Source: Hyperoodon ampullatus (taxonomy: Eukaryota; Chordata; Mammalia; Artiodactyla; Ziphiidae). From it: a stretch of 64,000 nt of DNA. Shown here piece after piece: positions 58,311 to 64,000 of the stretch. Below the pieces are notes generated by a model. That model saw only the letters and a list, made by a program, of their open reading frames with translations, was not told where the DNA came from and did no database searches. Numbering within the stretch: the stretch's first letter is position 1; every line of letters begins with the position of its first letter. A program made the position numbers and the translations under genes. The stretch is from NCBI GenBank assembly GCA_949752795.1, contig OX457056.1, positions 95,440,942 to 95,504,941 of the forward strand, given 5' to 3'.

Positions 58311-59097
58311 TTATCGATATAATGAATTGGAAGAACTCAGTCTTTCCCTCTTATGTGTCTCCTTTACCATCACAAAACACTTCACTTCTCGTTACTAAAC
58401 GTGTGCTGGTTTTTCCCCCACCACACCAAGGAATCCTCTTTGACATGAGCTAGGTGTTCTACGATTTAACCCAATTCTAACACTATCTAGGTGGAGATAG
58501 TGTCAGATCCCACAGGTTAAGTGCTCAGTCCCATTAAGACTGCTACCAACCTGGGAATGTAAATTGACACAGCCACTGTGGAGAACAGTATGGAGGTTCC
58601 TTAAAAAGCTAAAAATAGAACTACCATAGGATCCTGCAATCCCACTCCTGGCCATATATCTGGAGAAAAACATGGTCCGAAAGGATACATGCACCCCAAT
58701 GTTCATTGCAGTATTGTTTACAATAGCCAAGACATGGAAGCAACCTAAATGTCCATCGACAGAGGAATGGATAAAGAAGATGTGGTACATATATACAATG
58801 GAATATTACTCAGCCATAAAAAAGAATGAAATAATGCCATTTGCAGCAACATGGATGGACCTAGAGATTGTCATACTGAGTGAAGTAATTCAGACAGAGA
58901 AAGACAAATATCGTATGATATTGCTTACATGAGGAATCTTTAAAAAATGATATAAATGAACTCATTTACAAAACAGAAACAGACTTACAGACTTAGAGAA
59001 CAAACTTATGGTGACTAGGGGAGAAGTTTGTGTGGGGAGGGGTAGTTAGGGAGTTTGGGATCGACATGTACACACTGCAATATTTAAAATGGATAAC

Positions 59098-59442
59098 CTG
59101 GGACATCCCTGGTGGTTAAGACTCCACGCTTCCAGTGCAGAGGGCATGGGTTCTATCCCCAGTCAAGGAACTAAGATCCCACATGCCTCATGGTGTGGCC
59201 AGAATTTTTTTCTCACTGTTGTGGGCTCTCCTGTTGCGGAGCACAGGCTCCAGATGCGCAGGCTCAGCGGCCATGGCTCACGGGCCCGGCCGCTCCGCGG
59301 CATGTGGGATCTTCCTGGACCGGGGCACGAGCCTGTGTCCCCTGCATCAGCAGGCGGACTCTCAACCACTGCGCCACCAGGGAAGCCCCAGAAATTTTTT
59401 TAGTTAAAAAATAAAATAAAATAAAATAATAATAAAAAAAAT
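59098..59442 (+). mobile_element. CHR SINE, type C, with nested type A
   Basis: The type C head lacks part of its 'tccagtgg' segment and is followed by a long (AAAAT)n tail. The whole block is flanked by aaaatggataac (59086-59097) and aaaatggataat (from 59443). A type A copy is nested in it. Confidence 0.88.
59212..59387 (-). mobile_element. CHR SINE, type A, 3' end shortened
   Basis: It lacks the 'gcggtacgcgggcct' 3' tip of other copies; body joins a T run at 'ctcactgttgtggg'. TSD ccagaattttttt (59199-59211) / ccagaaattttttt (59388-59401). Confidence 0.9.
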
Positions 59443-59654
59443 AAAATGGATAATCAACAACAGGGAACTCTGCTCAATATTATGTAACAACCTAAATGGG
59501 AAAAGAATTTGAAAAAGAATAGATGCGTGTATATGTATAACTGATTCACTTTGCTGTACACCTGAAACTAACACAACATTTTTAATCAACTAAACTCCAA
59601 TATAAAATAAAAAGTTTAAAATAATGTATCACCAGAAAAAAAAAAAAAGACTGC

Positions 59655-60411
59655 TTCTACCCTACATTAGATGCCGATCACAAGTAGTAGGTCCCCAGGT
59701 TACCCACAACTTCTGCCCGATTTGCCTACAAAGCAAGGGTTCCCATGACCCCTCTTTAGGTTCAGTTAATTTGCTAGAGCAGCTCATAGAACTCAGGGAA
59801 ATATTTACTTATATGTACTAGTTTATTAAAGGGTATGATAAAAGATAAAGCTGGACACCAAGATGAAGAGTGATATATAGAACGAAGTCTGGGAGGGTCC
59901 CAAGCTCAGGAGCTTCTGTCCCTGTGAATTTGGGGTGTGTCACCCTCCCAGTGTGTAGATGTGTTCACCAACCTGGAAGCCTGTCGAACCCCATACTATT
60001 GGGATTTTTATGGAGGCTTCATCATGTAGGCATGATTGATCATTAACTCCATTTTCAGCCCTTCTCCCTTCTCAAGAGAATGAGGGGCAGGGCTGAAAAT
60101 TCCAAGCTTCTAAGTATGGCGTGGTCTTTCTGGAGACCAGCCCTCATCCAGGAGCCATCTGAGAGCCCACCCAGGGTTAAGTCAGGTGGATTGTACCTTT
60201 GCCTCCATAGTATGATTTTAGGGACCCGAGCAGCTCCCTGCAAAGCCTACTTACCTGCTCGTTCTAGGTGATGCCTGGAATTCCATTGTCAATACTCCAT
60301 TCCCTTAACCAGAGATTTTGATCCTTGCTAAAATGGAGGCACATTTGGGAGAAAAAATATTTTGAGTTGCTATCAATATTTGGGGTGACCAAAAGAGTTG
60401 AGGAATTTTTT
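59655..60411. other. no gene recognised
   Basis: Low-copy sequence. Facing short frames at 60055-60271 have no domain. Confidence 0.45.
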
Positions 60412-60428
60412 AAAAAGAGGTGATAAGG

Positions 60429-60635
60429 GCTTCCCTGGTGGCGCAGTGGTTGAGAGTCCGCCTGCCGATGCAGGGGACACGGGTTCGTGCCCCGGTCCGG
60501 GAAGATCCCACGTGCCGCGGAGCGGTTAGGCCCGTGAGCCATGGCCGCTGAGCCTGCGCGTCCGGAGTCTGTGCTCCGCAATGGGAGAGGCCACAACAGT
60601 GAGAGGCTCACATAGCGCAAAAAAGAAAAAAAAAA
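60429..60635 (+). mobile_element. CHR SINE, type A, perfect TSD
   Basis: Near-consensus copy with a long A tail. The 17-bp TSD aaaaagaggtgataagg lies at 60412-60428 and 60636-60652. Confidence 0.96.
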
Positions 60636-60838
60636 AAAAAGAGGTGATAAGGTGGAGAAGAAGAGAGTAACAGGTACCTGGAGATTGGGAAGGGGACTCC
60701 ATGAATAGAGAAAAAAGAATAGAGAAATGTGGGGTGCAGATTCTTGGTGGTCTTTGCAGTGCTGCCTTGGAGCTACTGTGCCTGTGCATGGATAGGATTT
60801 GGTTCTGGATCTGGTAAGGCCGGGACAAGAGGACAGAG

Positions 60839-60961
60839 ATGCTTTCCCCTTCCCGCCACTTCCTGACAGTAGTCATTGGCACTGTGGGAATTATCCTGGC
60901 CTGCTTCGCAGCAGTTTTGTCTTGGATCAGTTGGTGCTTTTCTAAGCACGAAGAGAGCTGA
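60839..60961 (+). other. 40-codon frame with a transmembrane-like helix
   Basis: ATG at 60839 (G at -3), stop TGA at 60959-60961, in-frame TAA 24 nt upstream. The peptide starts MLSPSRHF, has a hydrophobic run LTVVIGTVGIILACFAAVL, aromatic residues (WISWCF) at the far side and a charged end SKHEES. This resembles single-pass micropeptides in layout only; no family is recognised. Frames this short are common by chance. Confidence 0.15.
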
Positions 60962-61388
60962 ATTGGACTAAATAGATGTAAACACTGGGGCATGCGCCAA
61001 CTCACCAAATTGCTTCCTGAGCTTGTGATGCAGAGAACTATGTAATTATGAGACTAATAAATATATGTTGGCTTGAAGAAATTAGACATATACACCCAAT
61101 TGCCAAGAGCAATGAGAAAAAATGGATTTGTTGGAGCCAAGTGAATGGTGTGGAGACAAGGACCTTGGAAGCTTGGGTTTTCTGATGAGAAGATACTGCT
61201 GAATTAAATCTAATTGCTGCAGGAAGTAGCTCTCAATTTCCAAAGCAAAGAAACAGTCATGGCTGTGGTATGGCTATGACAAGCAGGACCTGAAGGTGTG
61301 TCTCAGAATTTCCTAAAAAGATTGACTGTCAGAGCAGCCCATTGTCCTCCTATTTCACTGGGTCTTCTCAAATGGGGTGAAGATCTGT

Positions 61389-61507
61389 TTCTCTCCAAGT
61401 TCATCTCAGCTGTGCTTCTGTCCCAGTTATTGAACAAGTGATGTACCCCTTGCTGTTGCTTAGAAACAACTGTACAGTCATTGACTGTAACTTAGGTGTC
61501 TCTGGAA
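61389..61507 (+). repeat. inverted repeat, left arm (118 bp)
   Basis: Its reverse complement matches 62158-62276 at roughly 90% (about ten differences by eye), for example 'cttgttcaataactgggac' and 'gacacctaagttaca'. It belongs to no repeat I recognise. Confidence 0.85.
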
Positions 61508-61944
61508 ACTTAACACCTCTTTGCTCTTCACCTTTCCTGCCAATGGCTCTGCCAATTTCTCAGCCTCTGAGTTGGTGAATAGTAAAGTAAGCTCTTGCCA
61601 AGAGCCAAGGAAATGCTTGTTGATCCTACATCAGGAAAACAATGCAATCACTAGTTCATTTCAGTATAGGGTTAGCAGGACCTTAGTACTAGAGCTTGAA
61701 ATGCAATGGGTAAGTAGGCCCCCAGGGGCTCCTCTTGCAGGTTGCACAGGGGGAGAAACATAGGGGGTGAAATGTCCCTTCACTGTGCTCGAGAGATAAT
61801 TGCAGGTACAAGAATGAATGAGTGTGTAAGAATAAATCCACGCTAATATCTAGACAGAAAAATATTGAAAAGAAATCAAGAGAAATTTGCATTGCTGGAA
61901 TTGGCATCTTAGAATCAGGATAATGAAAATATCAATAATTCCCC

Positions 61945-62157
61945 CCAAAGACCACTGTATTAGCCAAGGTTCTCCTGAGACAGAACAAATAGGATAGACA
62001 GAGATAAAGACAGAGTTAGAGAAAGAGACAGAGAGAGATTTGTGGGGATTTCTTATGAGGAATTGGCTCACATGATTATGAAGGCTGAAAAGTCTGAGAA
62101 GATCTGCTGTCTGTTAAGCTGGAGACCCAGAAAAGCTAGTGGTGCAATTTAGCACTG
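61945..62157 (+). mobile_element. ERVL-type LTR 5' fragment
   Basis: 'gccaaggttctcctgagacagaacaaataggata', 'ttatgaggaattggctcacatgattatgaaggctg' and 'aagctggagacccagaaaagc' belong to the same LTR class as 10085-10735. It ends where the inverted-repeat arm begins. Confidence 0.65.
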
Positions 62158-62276
62158 TTCCCAAAGACACCTAAGTTACAATCAATGACTGTACATTTGT
62201 TTCTAAGGTACAGCAAGGGGTACAACACTTGTTCAATAACTGGGACAGAAGCACAACTGAGGTAAACTTGGAGAGA
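62158..62276 (-). repeat. inverted repeat, right arm (118 bp)
   Basis: Partner of 61389-61507 in opposite orientation, separated by about 650 bp. Similarity ends sharply on both sides. Confidence 0.85.
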
Positions 62277-62572
62277 GTGTTTCCTGTTATTTTTTTTAGT
62301 TTAGCACCTTGAAATATTTCCTCTTTCACTTGGGTTTATGTGGTGAATACAAAGTATTCATCAAAAATTTATCTTTAAATTTGGATTTACTTTATAAACA
62401 TTTTCATTTACCAACAACACTCTGAGAATATTTTTCAAGTGATGGCAAGTTGCATACCTTAAGGAAGGTGGGAAGGAAATGAAATGTGAAGGGAAACCCC
62501 CCTCCCCCTTACTTGTAGTCCATGTTCACAAGTCGTCCATCCCTACCCCTTCCCTGCTCTTCCCTTGCTTTT
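62277..62572. other. no gene recognised
   Basis: Low-copy sequence. Confidence 0.5.
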
Positions 62573-62590
62573 AAAATTATCCCAAGATCA

Positions 62591-62707
62591 GGAATTCCCT
62601 GGCAGTCCAGAAGTTAAGACTCAGCACTTCTACTGCAGGGGGCATGGGTTCCATCCCTGGTCAGGGAACTAAGATCCCGCAAGCTGTGCGGCATGGCCAA
62701 AAAAATA
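62591..62707 (+). mobile_element. CHR SINE, type C, perfect 18-bp TSD
   Basis: 'ggaattccctggcagtccagaag...cagggaactaagatcccgc'. The TSD aaaattatcccaagatca lies at 62573-62590 and 62708-62725 without mismatch, unusually good for a type C copy. Confidence 0.96.
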
Positions 62708-62725
62708 AAAATTATCCCAAGATCA

Positions 62726-64000
62726 TGTGGCCATGTTCCCTCTAGGGTGAAAGCACATTTACAGTGAATGTCCCTTGTGGTTACTTTTTATGATCTCAGC
62801 TCCTAAGGAAGTAGATGCAGATGGGATGGAGCCGAGCCAGCCTCCTTTCTCCAGCCTTTCTGTTTTCTGTGAATTGTTCTGGCTGCCGAGATGAGAGCAG
62901 TAGTTGTTGAGCAGGGCATCTGCAAAGCTCCACCAAAGGGGGAAACAGCTCACCTGGCAGGCCCCTTGATACTTTCCCCTCCCCCTTTCTTGCTTATGTA
63001 TATTAAGCACAAACACACAACAATACTCCATATGTTACAAGGATGTATATACATCCAACAGCACATCTCGATCACATCCAAGGGGAATGTCTGCAGGGGG
63101 CAGGCAATGGGAATGGGTGGCTGGTGTGAATGGAGGAAAGCAAATATTACAGAAGAAAAGGGCCTTGCACAGTCTGTCGATGCGAATGCGTTCTGAGATA
63201 GGTGCCTATTCACCTCAACTCTGCACCTGGTGTCTTGAAGAAAAGAGATTAGCGGGTGGGGGTGAGGAGGGGAGAGGAGGAAGGTAAAAGAAAGCAATGC
63301 AAAGAGTTACTGTCAATAATCCTACAAAACTCTGCAGAATGACACATGGATAAAATTCATCTGGCATCAACTGACCCAGGAATCCATGACAGCTCTCCTA
63401 GGCTCAAATCTTCCCCATCTTGCCAGAGTCTGACTTCACTTGGCGGGGCGGGCTCTCCAATGTCCAACAGTACGGTAGCCAGTGCCCTGGGGATGACTAA
63501 GGCGAATTCTCTGCTTGCGGTACCTTTCCCTGCAGATGTGAACAAGAACCCCATGGCGCTCCTGCCGGAAGTACATGGGCTGCTGGCCAGCCCTCATGTC
63601 TCAAATCCAAACACTAGATTCCCTTTCCAGATCCTCTGTCCTGGGCTTGGGCTTCCACCCAGCTAGCTTCAGGGCCTGGATCAGTCTTTACACAGCCGTC
63701 CCTTTTAAGACTCAGTAGACCTAACTTCCTGTTTAGGTTCTGTTCTCCCTGGGGGCAGATTGCTGGCTGCCTTCTTCCTCTAAGCAGAGGTGCATAAAAT
63801 TAAATGTTAGGTAAAACATCTGTGTTGTGAAAGAGAGATTTGACAGAAGAGCCATGAAATAGAAGCCTCAGGAGGAGCGCAGTAGGCTGCCATGTGGGTA
63901 ACCCCAGATGGACCAGGCCTCCTGGCATTCACACCCCGTGTAGACCCCTCTCCTTGACTCTCGATGGCCCCGTGATGTGCTTGACCCCAAAAAATGAGGC
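62726..64000. other. repeat-poor stretch, no gene recognised
   Basis: No repeat recognised. Frames at 62891-63196 (plus), 62950-63297 (minus) and 63346-63666 (plus, 106 codons) overlap or lack domains. The last is Ser/Pro-rich and opposed by a minus-strand frame. Confidence 0.4.

Larger units (their letters stand above)
58545..59640 (+). mobile_element. L1 3' end, sense, split by two SINEs
   Basis: 'gggaatgtaaattgacacagccactgtggagaacag' through the 3' UTR ('cactttgctgtacacctgaaactaacacaac') to an A14 tail. Flanks aagactgcta..ac and aagactgcttctacc look like its TSD. The SINE pair at 59098-59442 is inside. Confidence 0.92.
60655..61944. other. low-repeat stretch, no proven gene
   Basis: Apart from the short transmembrane-like frame and the inverted-repeat arm listed separately, nothing is recognised here. 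Confidence 0.4.

Noticed and set aside
58672..58932. 86-codon frame resembling L1 protein sequence ([20 protein letters not shown])
   Set aside because: It is the end of a 5'-truncated L1 3' region; no complete ORF2 or endonuclease is present.
2671..60640. Regularly recurring similar sequences suggesting a CRISPR-like or tandem array
   Set aside because: They are dispersed SINEs on both strands with individual TSDs, not spaced direct repeats.
60526..61008. 160-codon minus-strand frame, one of the longest single frames in the window
   Set aside because: Its C-terminal part is antisense type A SINE plus the tail; the rest has no domain.
63346..63666. 106-codon plus-strand frame near the right edge
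   Set aside because: Opposed by a minus-strand frame, Ser/Pro-rich, no domain and no splice signals; insufficient support.

Overview
The window reads as nuclear DNA of a cetacean (whale or dolphin). The main evidence is about 34 copies of tRNA-Glu-derived CHR-type SINEs, in three size classes. Type A (about 200 nt) has a 'ggttgagagtccgcctgcc' head and a 'gagccatggccgctgagcctg' body. Type B (220-320 nt) has 'ccacaactactgagcctg' repeats and a (TAAA)n tail. Type C (about 110-150 nt) is the short 'ggtcagggaactaagatccc' form. Type A copies are the least diverged and often have perfect 14-17 bp target-site duplications (TSDs), so they are probably the youngest. Cetartiodactyl L1 3' ends and old mammalian repeats (MIR, L2, MLT1/MaLR LTRs, hAT transposons) agree with this. 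Species and chromosome cannot be read from the sequence. The repeat-family names are recognised from memory, not from a database search.

I find no intact multi-exon protein gene, rRNA, working tRNA gene or CRISPR. Almost all open frames longer than 60 codons lie in SINEs or are short chance frames. The clearest gene-derived feature is a processed HMGB3 retropseudogene at 20984-22554, with 13-bp TSDs, poly(A) tail, a frameshifting deletion and a lost stop. A second probable retrocopy, on the minus strand at about 44204-45000, has a poly(A) signal and tail but its parent gene is unidentified. A 5' half of an intron-containing pre-tRNA-Tyr at 32967-33022 sits between imperfect 19-20 bp direct repeats and looks like a tailless retropseudogene.

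Layout: 1-10 kb has MLT1, MIR, L2 and several SINEs around a quiet stretch at 7.9-10 kb. 10-20 kb has nested LTR/L2/SINE insertions, including two SINEs stacked at one target (15.4-15.9 kb), and L1M pieces. 20-23 kb holds the HMGB3 retrocopy. 23-33 kb is L1M, MLT1-like LTRs, L2, a 203-bp hAT element with an 8-bp TSD, and the pre-tRNA-Tyr fragment. 33-36 kb is the longest low-repeat stretch and the best place to look for conserved regulatory DNA. 36-44 kb is a nested hAT-in-repeat, L1, MLT1 and SINEs. 44-50 kb is the minus-strand retrocopy, two opposed L1 fragments and stacked SINEs. 50-64 kb is sparser, with L1 ends, an L2, two short open frames of interest (signal-peptide-like and transmembrane-like), and an unexplained 118-bp inverted repeat at 61.4/62.2 kb.

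No operons or gene interactions can be described. The window is best read as an intergenic or intronic archive of retroposition whose order of events can be reconstructed from nesting and TSDs.
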